A DNA stretch of 64,000 bases, taken from positions 466,366-530,365 of the forward strand of contig NZ_JAAVJH010000001.1 in assembly GCF_012035195.1 (NCBI RefSeq), in the 5' to 3' direction. This stretch comes from Sphingomonas corticis (GTDB lineage: Bacteria; Pseudomonadota; Alphaproteobacteria; Sphingomonadales; Sphingomonadaceae). Shown piece by piece: positions 28,057 through 35,824 of the stretch. The notes beneath the pieces are model-generated. The model saw only the letters and a program-made list of their open reading frames with translations. It was not told the origin of the DNA and ran no database searches. The first letter of the stretch is position 1, and each line of letters begins with the position of its first letter. Both the position numbers and the translations under genes were made by a program.

Positions 28057-28794
28057 ATGTCACAAGCCGACGCGATGGCCGACATACCGCATCTGCTGCT
28101 GGTCGACGACGAGCGCTCGATCCGCGAGCCACTGGCGCAATATCTGACCAAGCAGGGCTTCCGCGTCACCCAGGCGGGCGACGCGGAGAGCGCGCGGATG
28201 CGCATGGCGGCCTATGCCATCGACCTCGTCGTGCTCGACATCATGATGCCCGGCGAAGACGGGCTGTCGCTGTGCCGCCACATCCGCGCGACCGGAGAGA
28301 CGCCCGTCATCCTGCTGACCGCGCGCGCGGAGGAGACCGACCGCATCGTCGGGCTGGAGATGGGCGCGGACGATTACGTGGTGAAGCCCTTCTCCCCGCG
28401 CGAGCTCGCCGCGCGGATCAAGGTGGTGCTGCGCCGCACCGCCGCGGGCGGCACGCGCCAGCATGCGCCGGACGCGGGATCCTACGCCTTCGCGGGCTGG
28501 GTGCTGAAGACGGGCGAGCGCACGCTGGTCGATCGAGAGGGCGTGTCCGTCCCGCTGTCGACCGGCGAGTACAACCTCCTCCTCGCGCTGGTGCAGCGCC
28601 CACGGCAGGTGCTGACCCGCGACCAGCTGCTCGACCTGACGCAGGGGCGCGAGGCCGCCGCGTTCGACCGCGCGATCGACAACCAGGTCAGCCGCCTGCG
28701 CCGCAAGATCGAGGCGGATCCCAAGGCGCCCGACATCATCAAGACGGTGTGGGGCGGCGGCTACGCCCTGTCCGCCGAAGTGACGAGGCTGTGA
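28057..28794 (+). CDS. OmpR/PhoB-family response regulator
   Basis: A 245-residue response regulator. Receiver: acidic pair Asp17-Asp18, phosphoacceptor Asp61 in VVLDIMMPGEDG, conserved Lys in YVVKPFSPREL. The C-terminal winged helix contains LTRDQLLDLTQGREAAAFDR, RAIDNQVSRLRRKIE and VWGGGYAL. ATG 28075 (MADIPHLLLVDDE) is a possible alternative start. The stop overlaps the kinase start by four bases (GTGA), so kinase and regulator are coupled. Confidence 0.93.
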   Translation: MSQADAMADIPHLLLVDDERSIREPLAQYLTKQGFRVTQAGDAESARMRMAAYAIDLVVLDIMMPGEDGLSLCRHIRATGETPVILLTARAEETDRIVGLEMGADDYVVKPFSPRELAARIKVVLRRTAAGGTRQHAPDAGSYAFAGWVLKTGERTLVDREGVSVPLSTGEYNLLLALVQRPRQVLTRDQLLDLTQGREAAAFDRAIDNQVSRLRRKIEADPKAPDIIKTVWGGGYALSAEVTRL

Positions 28795-30131
28795 TCCGCC
28801 CCTTTCCCCGCAGCCTGGCCGGACAGATGGCGCTGCTGGTCGCGCTGGCGCTCGCGCTGGCGCAGGCGATCAACTTCACGCTGGCGCTGCGCGAGCGCGA
28901 CCAGTTCCGGCGAGACCAGACCACCCGGCCCGCCGCGATCCGCATCGCCGACGCGCTGGATCGCGAGGCCGAGGGCCGGCCGATCGACGCGGAACGCGGG
29001 CGGGTGCGCCGCGCCGCCGCCAACCCCATCACCCCGTCGATGGAGGCGCAGCCCGCGCTGGCCGCGGAGCTGCGGCGGCAGCTGGCCGAACAGGGCGTGC
29101 GCGCGCGCCACGTCGCCATCGCCATCGCGCATCGCGGCGAGTACGTCGTGCCCGACGACGCGGTCGGCCGCCGCATGGCGCGCCGCCGCCGCAACGCCGA
29201 CGTCATCCTGATCGCGGTGCAGCAGCCGTCCGGCGCGTGGCTGACCATCGCCGGCTTCTGGCCGCGCGACGAGGAGCGGTTGTTCTGGCAGCTGGTCGGC
29301 CAGACGCTGATCCTCTACGCCGTCGTGCTGCTGCCCGTGCTGTGGATCGCGCGCCGCATCTCGCGCCCGCTGAAGGCACTGGCGATCGCGGCGCGCGGCT
29401 ATTCCCCTGCCGATCCGCCCGACCCGGTCGAGCCGCGCGGGCCGGCGGACGTACAGGCGGTGATCCTCGCGTTCAACGCGCTGTCGCTGCGCGTGACGGG
29501 GATGCTGGACGAGAAGGACCGGATGCTGGGCGCGATCGGCCACGACCTGCGCACCCCGCTGGCCGCGCTGCGCGTGCGCATCGAATCGGTCGAGGACGAC
29601 GCCGACCGGACGCGCATGGCGGAGACCATCGCGGAGATGAACCGCACGCTGGACGACATCCTGTCGCTCGCGCGGCTCGGCCGACCCAGCGAGCCGGCGA
29701 CGCAGGTCGATCTGGGCGCGCTGGTCGACGCGGTGGTGGAGGATTTCCGCGACCTGGGCGAGGACGTGACCTTCGACGAGCCGCCGCGCGTCGCGATGAC
29801 GCTGCGCCCCTCGCTGATGCGTCGCGCGGTGCGCAACCTGATCGAAAATGCGGTCAAATACGCCGGCACGGCGGAAGTGTCGCTGGAACCGGCGGCCGAG
29901 GCGGTCGCGATCCGCGTGTGCGACCGTGGCCCCGGCATCCCGGTGGAAAGGCTCGGCGACGTGTTCGCCCCCTTCACCCGGCTGGAGACGTCGCGCAACC
30001 GCGACACCGGCGGCATCGGCCTGGGCCTCGCGCTCGCCCGCGCGATCGTGGAGGAGGCGAAGGGAACGCTGACGCTCGCCAACCGCGATGGCGGCGGGCT
30101 GGTGGCGACGATCACGCTGCCGCGGGTTTGA
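28791..30131 (+). CDS. Sensor histidine kinase
   Basis: A 446-residue membrane kinase that starts at GTG 28791. Two transmembrane helices (about 11-34 and 165-187) bracket a short periplasmic region. A HAMP linker follows, then the H-box GAIGHDLRTPLAALRVRIES, N-box LIENAVKYAG, G1 DRGPGIPVERL and G2 GIGLGLALARAIVEEA. It phosphorylates the upstream regulator. The stimulus is unknown. Confidence 0.92.
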   Translation: MIRPFPRSLAGQMALLVALALALAQAINFTLALRERDQFRRDQTTRPAAIRIADALDREAEGRPIDAERGRVRRAAANPITPSMEAQPALAAELRRQLAEQGVRARHVAIAIAHRGEYVVPDDAVGRRMARRRRNADVILIAVQQPSGAWLTIAGFWPRDEERLFWQLVGQTLILYAVVLLPVLWIARRISRPLKALAIAARGYSPADPPDPVEPRGPADVQAVILAFNALSLRVTGMLDEKDRMLGAIGHDLRTPLAALRVRIESVEDDADRTRMAETIAEMNRTLDDILSLARLGRPSEPATQVDLGALVDAVVEDFRDLGEDVTFDEPPRVAMTLRPSLMRRAVRNLIENAVKYAGTAEVSLEPAAEAVAIRVCDRGPGIPVERLGDVFAPFTRLETSRNRDTGGIGLGLALARAIVEEAKGTLTLANRDGGGLVATITLPRV

Positions 30132-30219
30132 CTCGCTCGTCTGCGCGCCGCATCCTGCGCGCGCCGGCCGCGGGGGGTGGCCGGTGCGGGATGCCACCCG
30201 GCGGGCGCGGCGTCCGTGG

Positions 30220-31038
30220 ATGCCGCTCATGCCCTATTGCCGCGCGCACTGGTATCTCCTCGCGCTGATCGCGGTCGCCGTGTTCGCCTTCTGGCCCGGC
30301 TATTTCGCGACATGGTACGACGCGCGTTGGGGAATGCACCTGCATGGCATCACGGCGACGGGATGGCTGCTTCTGCTCGCCGGGCAGAGCTGGTCGATCC
30401 ACCAGCGCCGGGTCGGGCTGCACCGAGCGCTGGGCCGGGCCAGCCTGTTCTACTTCCCCGTGTTCCTTGCCGGGGCGTCGGCCGTGCTGCTCAGCATGGC
30501 ACGCGCCACGCCCACCCACCCGCTCTACCAGGTGTACGGGGCGCGGCTGGCAGCGCTGGACGGACCGTCGCTGCTGCTGCTGGCGTGGCTGTTCCAGCGC
30601 GCCATCGCGGAGCGGCGGCAGCCGCGGCGCCACGCCGCCTCGCTGCTCGCGACGCCGCTGCCGCTGCTGCCGCCCATCGTCGGCCGCATCGTGCCGGTGC
30701 CCGAGATGCTGACGGCGGGCGCGTCGGACCCGATCCCGGCGTTCGGGTGGTCGGTACGATTGGGGGCGCTGGCCGCCATCGCCATTGCCGCGATCCTCTA
30801 CGCGCGGCGCCCGCGCGACGGGCAGCCGTTCCTCGTCACCGCGCTGGCGCTGGCGCTGTTCGCCGTGTTCTTCGACACGCTGGGGCGCACCGCCGCCTGG
30901 GCGGACGCGATGCGCTGGCTGGCGCAGCAGACCGACGTGGCGGTATTGGGGACGGCCGCGGCGATCGGCGCGGCGGCGTCGTGGACCGGGTGGGTCGCCG
31001 GACGGCGCCCGCGCGGCGCCGCGGCGGTTCCGGCCTGA
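30220..31038 (+). CDS. Multi-spanning membrane protein of unknown function
   Basis: About 272 residues with seven or so hydrophobic segments. Conserved-looking polar residues cluster in the loop [20 protein letters not shown] followed by [13 protein letters not shown], reminiscent of DUF2306-type membrane proteins, where histidines may bind a cofactor. No function is assigned. ATG 30220 is the best start, with ATG 30229 in frame. It lies 88 bases after the kinase, on the same strand, and could be the last gene of that unit. Confidence 0.65.
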   Translation: MPLMPYCRAHWYLLALIAVAVFAFWPGYFATWYDARWGMHLHGITATGWLLLLAGQSWSIHQRRVGLHRALGRASLFYFPVFLAGASAVLLSMARATPTHPLYQVYGARLAALDGPSLLLLAWLFQRAIAERRQPRRHAASLLATPLPLLPPIVGRIVPVPEMLTAGASDPIPAFGWSVRLGALAAIAIAAILYARRPRDGQPFLVTALALALFAVFFDTLGRTAAWADAMRWLAQQTDVAVLGTAAAIGAAASWTGWVAGRRPRGAAAVPA

Positions 31039-31081
31039 GCCGGGCTTGCAACGCGCAGGCTTGCGCGCGAAAGCATCGGCC

Positions 31082-31636
31082 ATGTCCGTGATGTCCGACC
31101 GCTGGATCCGCGAGCGCGCGCTGCGCGACGGGATGATCGAACCCTTCGTCGAGGCGCAGCGGCGCGACGGCTGCATCAGCTACGGCCTGTCCTCCTACGG
31201 CTACGACGCGCGCGTCGCCGACGAGTTCAAGATCTTCACCAACGTCGACAGCGCCATCGTGGACCCCAAGGATTTCGCGGCGAACAGCTTCGTCGATCGC
31301 AAGACCGACTGCTGCGTCATCCCGCCCAACAGCTTCGCGCTGGCGCGGACGGTGGAATATTTCCGCGTGCCGCGCGACGTCCTCGTCATCTGCCTCGGCA
31401 AGTCGACCTACGCTCGCTGCGGCATCATCGTGAATGTCACGCCGCTGGAGCCGGGCTGGGAAGGCCATGTGACGCTGGAGTTCAGCAACACCACTCCCCT
31501 CCCCGCGCGCATTTACGCGAACGAGGGGGCGTGCCAGTTCCTGTTCCTGCAGGGGAACGAACCGTGCGAGATCAGCTACGCCGACCGTGCGGGCAAGTAC
31601 ATGGGCCAGCGCGGGGTCACGCTGCCGCGGCTGTGA
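31082..31636 (+). CDS. dcd: dCTP deaminase
   Basis: A 184-residue enzyme, the usual length, that deaminates dCTP to dUTP for thymidylate synthesis. Diagnostic segments: [38 protein letters not shown] and [16 protein letters not shown], the last with the catalytic glutamate. The C-terminus [14 protein letters not shown] is intact. A tandem repeat and a defence island start three bases after the stop, so dcd marks the left junction. Confidence 0.96.
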   Translation: MSVMSDRWIRERALRDGMIEPFVEAQRRDGCISYGLSSYGYDARVADEFKIFTNVDSAIVDPKDFAANSFVDRKTDCCVIPPNSFALARTVEYFRVPRDVLVICLGKSTYARCGIIVNVTPLEPGWEGHVTLEFSNTTPLPARIYANEGACQFLFLQGNEPCEISYADRAGKYMGQRGVTLPRL

Positions 31637-31639
31637 CCG

Positions 31640-31683
31640 TTCGGACAACCTTACACTGACATTCGCACAACCTTACACTGACA
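31640..31683. repeat. 22-bp tandem repeat, IS21-like terminal repeat remnant
   Basis: Two adjacent 22-bp units, TTCGGACAACCTTACACTGACA and TTCGCACAACCTTACACTGACA, differ at one base. Read on the other strand each begins TGTCAG, like the terminal repeats of IS21-family elements. No transposase is next to it. It starts three bases after the dcd stop and marks the island edge. Confidence 0.55.
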
Positions 31684-31684
31684 T

Positions 31685-31984
31685 CCGGCTGATTTCGGGG
31701 CTTTTCACGACGCACGAGGACATAAAGGTCGAGCCTCCTTCGCTCATGCACCCTCGACTGGCGGTAAGGCAGAGGCGGCAATCCTCACACCTGACCCCGA
31801 TCCACAACGACCGGTTAGGAGCACAGATCGCTGTTCACCGTCTTCGTTCCCTCTGGTATAAGCATTCTACGGGGTCTCCCCCTCGCATACGCGCTGTAGA
31901 AACTGCGGCGTAAGAGTCAAAGTCTGCACCTATCGTGCCCGCCGAATGCCCTTGGGTGCACCGGCGTGATTGGAAGGGGACCCC
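31685..31984 (+). ncRNA. Candidate retron msr-msd region (non-coding leader of the reverse transcriptase)
   Basis: A 300-base stretch with no credible gene lies immediately upstream of a retron-type reverse transcriptase, where retrons carry their structured RNA. Several local hairpins can be drawn: GTCGAG/CTCGAC (31728-31758), GAGG/CCTC (31772-31786), and a nested one with TTCTAC (31865-31870) pairing with GTAGAA (31896-31901) around GGGG-TCT-CCCC (31871-31881). No long a1/a2 pairing was found by eye, so the boundaries and the branching G are not placed. Confidence 0.4.
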
Positions 31985-33565
31985 GTGCCACGCCCTGCCC
32001 GCGCCTTCGGTCCCCCGATCCGCGTCAAGCTGCCTGTCGAGGTCGCGAGCGAGGGAGCGATCCTCGCACATCTCGCCGTCAGCCCGGCCGAAGCGAAGAA
32101 GATCCGCTACTATCGGGCGAGGATGTACCGGACCTTCTCCATCCAGAAGAAGTCCGGGAAGGCGCGCATCATCACCGCGCCCGACCGGCGGCTGAAGATG
32201 CTCCAGCGCAGGATCTGCGACCTGCTCACGCCGGTGTATCGGCGTCGCAACCCCGTTCACGGCTTCGTCGCCGATCGATCGGTCAGAACGAACGCCGAGG
32301 CGCACCTCGGAAGCAAATACGTTGTTAACATCGACCTCAAGGACTTCTTCCCGTCCATCTCGGAACGCCGCGTCACCGGCGTGCTGATGTCTTTAGGCAT
32401 CGGCCGAGACGTGGCCGAGATCCTCTCGTCCATCTGCTGCGTGAACGGCTGTCTGCCACAGGGCGCGCCGAGCAGCCCGCTCCTGTCCAACATGATTTGC
32501 TTCAGGCTGGACAAGGAGCTGATGGCGTTCGCGAAGAGGACGCGTTGCATATACACCCGCTACGCCGACGACATCACCTTCTCGAGCTATCAGCCGCTCG
32601 CAGGGCTGTTCGAAGCGGTTCCCCCTTCACCCGGCCGCTTCGCTCCGGACCTTCTGTCCGCCGAGGTCGCCGCGATCTTCGCTGCGAACGGCTTCGTCAT
32701 CAATCCCGAGAAGGCCCACTACGCAGATCGACACTCGCGCAGGACCGTGACGGGCCTTCGCGTGAACGAGGCGATCAACGTCGATCGTCGCTTCGTCCGC
32801 AACCTGCGTGCCGCCCTCTTCTCCGTGGAGAAGCTCGGGGCGGCGGCGGCGCAGGCCAAGTTCCATGCCACGCACGGCGGAAGGGTCGCGCTCGGCAACC
32901 ACCTGCAGGGCAAGCTGTCATGGCTAGGATACGTCAAGGGCCAGTCCGATCCCGTCTTCCGCAGCATGGCGTCGCGCTTCAACAGATCCTTCCCCGACCG
33001 GGCGCTGACGATCCAGCCGACCAGGGACGAGATCCGTGATCGCGCGGTCTGGCTGGTGGAGCACTGGGAGAACGGAGGTGACCAGGGCACCGCCTTCTTC
33101 CTCAGAGGCGTGGGCCTCGTCACGGCAAGCCACTGCGTGTCGCCCTCCGGTGCCGTGGAGGTCTACCATCCGTCGAAACCGTCGAACAAGTTCACGGCGA
33201 ACGTGAAGCACCGCTGCGAGCACCGAGATCTCGCCGTCCTCGATCATGCGATCGCCGCCACGGAGTTCTTCGAACTGGAGGCAGCCGCGACGGCGGTGGT
33301 CACCGGCGACGCCACCGTCGCGGTCGGATATCCGGGCTTCGGACCGGGCGACAAGCTGAACGTGAGGACGGGGAACGTGACCTCCCTCCCGATCAAGAGC
33401 GGTGTGCAGATGGTGGAGGTCCAGCAGATGCTAACCCAGGGCATGTCCGGTGGCCCGCTCACGGATCCGGACGACGGGGTCATCGGCATCATACACAAGG
33501 GCGGGCCGGAGCACGGAAGGCAGTTGTCCGTAGCCATCGAGGTGCTCAGGGACTGGCTGGCCTGA
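31985..33565 (+). CDS. Retron-type reverse transcriptase fused to a trypsin-like protease
   Basis: A 526-residue fusion. Residues ~40-320 are a group II-like RT with retron hallmarks: NAEAH (103-107) before NIDLKDFFPSI, the catalytic YADD (193-196), and VTG (255-257). Residues ~345-520 are a serine protease: TASHC with His383, EHRDLAV with Asp415, GMSGGP with Ser488, a complete triad. GTG 31985 is chosen because GGAAGGGGA lies just upstream; a TTG at 31970 falls before that site. Retron RT-protease fusions are known in surveys. Expected role: RT-made msDNA holds the protease inactive until infection (inference). It is convergent with the CD-NTase operon. Confidence 0.92.
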   Translation: MPRPARAFGPPIRVKLPVEVASEGAILAHLAVSPAEAKKIRYYRARMYRTFSIQKKSGKARIITAPDRRLKMLQRRICDLLTPVYRRRNPVHGFVADRSVRTNAEAHLGSKYVVNIDLKDFFPSISERRVTGVLMSLGIGRDVAEILSSICCVNGCLPQGAPSSPLLSNMICFRLDKELMAFAKRTRCIYTRYADDITFSSYQPLAGLFEAVPPSPGRFAPDLLSAEVAAIFAANGFVINPEKAHYADRHSRRTVTGLRVNEAINVDRRFVRNLRAALFSVEKLGAAAAQAKFHATHGGRVALGNHLQGKLSWLGYVKGQSDPVFRSMASRFNRSFPDRALTIQPTRDEIRDRAVWLVEHWENGGDQGTAFFLRGVGLVTASHCVSPSGAVEVYHPSKPSNKFTANVKHRCEHRDLAVLDHAIAATEFFELEAAATAVVTGDATVAVGYPGFGPGDKLNVRTGNVTSLPIKSGVQMVEVQQMLTQGMSGGPLTDPDDGVIGIIHKGGPEHGRQLSVAIEVLRDWLA

Positions 33566-33659
33566 GCCACAGCAAGGCACCCGTCCAGACACTCCTTCAA
33601 AATCGTGCCTTCGCCTCATCTCTTCACCTGGTCCGGCTCTGCATCCCGCGGTCGACGGC

Positions 33660-35195
33660 TCAGACGATCGTGACGAGGAAGGAACCGCTCCTGGCGACGA
33701 GCAGTCCGTCCTTCACGATGAGGCACTCGATGCTGTGCGTGCCGGGATATTCGGCCCCCTCATACCTCGAGAGCACCCCCGGCGTGACGTCACCGGCATC
33801 GAAGCCGCCGCGGAGATCCCGCGCCACCCTCGCGGCCTCGCCCGTGTTCACGATCTGCCAGAAGACCTCGAACGGTCGCTTGACCTCCGTCCGAGCATCG
33901 AAGCGCAGCTCGGAGCCACGGGCGATCGGCTCGCCGCTCGAGAAGACGTGAGGCCTGAAGCCGTCGCGCATCGCGGTGGCCGTGACGATGTCCACGCTTC
34001 CTTCACGGTAGATCGGCCAGGTGGGCGGGCGTCGGTGAGGAGCGTCGAGAACCCGGCGCATGGCACGGTTCGCCCGCGCCGCGAACGTGACGGTCGACCT
34101 CTGGACGCCGCGACGACGTGCGACGGCGGCCTCGACGAGATCACGACCGATCCTGGGCGCGAGGACGTCGACGAACTCGGTGGCGTCACCGAGCCTCGAC
34201 GCGGCGGCGAAATCCGCCCGTGCGGTCTGCAGCCAATCGTCGAACGCCACCTGCTTCGAAGGATCGTCGTTCCAGGCGTCGGCGAAGTTCTCCCGCGGGT
34301 CGGAGGGGTTCGCTATCCACCACTCGCCGGAACGGCATTCCACATAGGCATCCATGCGGTCGAGGATGCTGAGCAGGGCACCGGCGATGGTGCTCTCCTG
34401 CCCGTAGGCATGCGCGGCCAACGTGGTGATGACGATCGAGCTCGGTCTGCCCTCGGGCTCGTCGACGAACCTCATGTCGCGGTGACGCTTCAGAATCTGG
34501 ATCGCCGACTGCAGCGGCGTGCGGACCCGATACGTCGGAATGTCAGCCACGTCGGCTCGGGCCTGGATGGCCATCGCTTTGCGCCGGCTTTCGAAGACGG
34601 GCCGCATCCGGGCAAGGAACCACGCGGCGTAGCCGTTCGGATTGCTGGCGGGCCAGTCGTCGCTCAGCCGTCGGTAGTTGTGATGCTGGGTGTCGGTGAT
34701 CGAGATCGCGTCCTCGACGAAGTCGAGCGACAGCGACGCCGTCTCGCGGATCAGCCGCTGGCGCTGCCCGTCCGGCACAGACGGGAGGACGTCCATGTGG
34801 AATTGCGCTTCGTCCGCATAGTTGAGCGTCCAGCACCTGTCCCACGGTGACGGTTCCTCCATGCCGTGCCGGGCCGCGTAGAGCTTCAGCTCCTTTCCGA
34901 GATCCGCGTGCAGCTGCGCCTGCGTGCGGTCCGCCTTGCTGATGTCGAACTCGCAGACGACGTCCAGGTCGTAGTGCTCGTCGCCGCTCAGGGGCCTGAT
35001 CGCCGTTCCCAGGCGGAACGATCCCTGCGTGTAGACCTCGAGATCGACGTCCGCGAACACGGAGGCGGGCCGGTCCAGCCAGTCGGCGACCGACCTGTAG
35101 CTGCGGTCGGCGGCCTCGTAGCGCGATTGCGGGATCTGCAGGGTCTCCGCGAGATCCTCGATCAGGCCTTCGCCGATGACGTTGCGCTGGTTCAT
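33660..35195 (-). CDS. CBASS-type cyclic-nucleotide synthase (CD-NTase) with AGS-C sensor domain
   Basis: A 511-residue nucleotidyltransferase. The core has GSFRLGT (58-64), metal-binding DLD (Asp76, Asp78) and a third acidic residue in HMDV (Asp135). The C-terminal ~120 residues, from IYREGSVDIVTATA to SGSFLVTIV, look like the AGS-C sensor domain associated with SMODS nucleotidyltransferases. It would make a cyclic oligonucleotide during infection. ATG 35195 overlaps the SLATT stop by four bases. It is the last gene of the operon SbcD-SbcC-SLATT-CD-NTase. Confidence 0.9.
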   Translation of the reverse strand: MNQRNVIGEGLIEDLAETLQIPQSRYEAADRSYRSVADWLDRPASVFADVDLEVYTQGSFRLGTAIRPLSGDEHYDLDVVCEFDISKADRTQAQLHADLGKELKLYAARHGMEEPSPWDRCWTLNYADEAQFHMDVLPSVPDGQRQRLIRETASLSLDFVEDAISITDTQHHNYRRLSDDWPASNPNGYAAWFLARMRPVFESRRKAMAIQARADVADIPTYRVRTPLQSAIQILKRHRDMRFVDEPEGRPSSIVITTLAAHAYGQESTIAGALLSILDRMDAYVECRSGEWWIANPSDPRENFADAWNDDPSKQVAFDDWLQTARADFAAASRLGDATEFVDVLAPRIGRDLVEAAVARRRGVQRSTVTFAARANRAMRRVLDAPHRRPPTWPIYREGSVDIVTATAMRDGFRPHVFSSGEPIARGSELRFDARTEVKRPFEVFWQIVNTGEAARVARDLRGGFDAGDVTPGVLSRYEGAEYPGTHSIECLIVKDGLLVARSGSFLVTIV

Positions 35196-35821
35196 GCCCC
35201 GGCCTTCCGCAGCGACGAGGGAAGGAGCAGATCCAGCTCGCCATCCGAGAAGGTGAGGTCCTCCCGGTTCTTCAGCGCGTCCTGCGCGTCCAAGTAGGCG
35301 GCGGCGGTCGTCTGGGGTGCGCCCTTGTAGATGGCGGCGAGCCTCGCCTGGAGATCGTCGCGCCGCTTGACGGCCTCGTCGTCCGAGATCCGCTGCATGC
35401 GCAGGTCGGTCAGCAGCGAAAGGTACGACTCCCTGATCGGCCACAGGCTCGCCGCCGCATCCCGATGCTTCTGCGAAGTCCCGCCCGGATCGAAGCCCTT
35501 CATGTATCCCGAGATGATCAGGCTCGCGATCGATGCTACGGCCGTGGCGATCTTCAGCGCGACCTCGTCTAGGAAGATGACGGAGAAGGCGCCGGACGCC
35601 GTGACGGCGGTCAGGACGATCTGGGCGAGCTTGAACCGTCGGAGCGTCCGTCCGCAACGATCGCCCATCTTCTCGTGGGTCTTGTGCGTGTAGACGACCC
35701 GGCCGAAGCACTCGCGGATCTGATCCTCCAGTTGCGTGAAGCCGGTCATCCTGTCCCGTTCTCCTCCGTCCGAGTCCGCCTGATCCCGATGGCCAGCTGG
35801 TTGATCGTGTTCGGTCGTCAT
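35192..35821 (-). CDS. SLATT-domain two-helix membrane effector
   Basis: A 209-residue protein with two transmembrane helices (about 66-85, LAQIVLTAVTASGAFSVIFL, and 88-107, VALKIATAVASIASLIISGY) followed by a helical cytoplasmic part with QKHRDAAASLWPIRESYLSL, the pattern of SLATT domains. These are predicted pore-forming effectors paired with CD-NTases, causing membrane damage when the cyclic nucleotide binds. ATG 35821 lies three bases after the SbcC stop; a second ATG at 35749 (MTGFTQLEDQ) starts closer to the conserved domain. Confidence 0.85.
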   Translation of the reverse strand: MTTEHDQPAGHRDQADSDGGERDRMTGFTQLEDQIRECFGRVVYTHKTHEKMGDRCGRTLRRFKLAQIVLTAVTASGAFSVIFLDEVALKIATAVASIASLIISGYMKGFDPGGTSQKHRDAAASLWPIRESYLSLLTDLRMQRISDDEAVKRRDDLQARLAAIYKGAPQTTAAAYLDAQDALKNREDLTFSDGELDLLLPSSLRKAGA

Positions 35822-35824
35822 CGG

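Noticed and set aside
31865..31901. GGGG-TCT-CCCC hairpin as an intrinsic terminator
   Set aside because: No T-tract follows; kept only as a possible part of the retron RNA.
35196..35711. Upstream extension of the CD-NTase frame
   Set aside because: Overlaps the SLATT gene, whose transmembrane segments and position are convincing; MNQRNV is a natural start with a four-base overlap.
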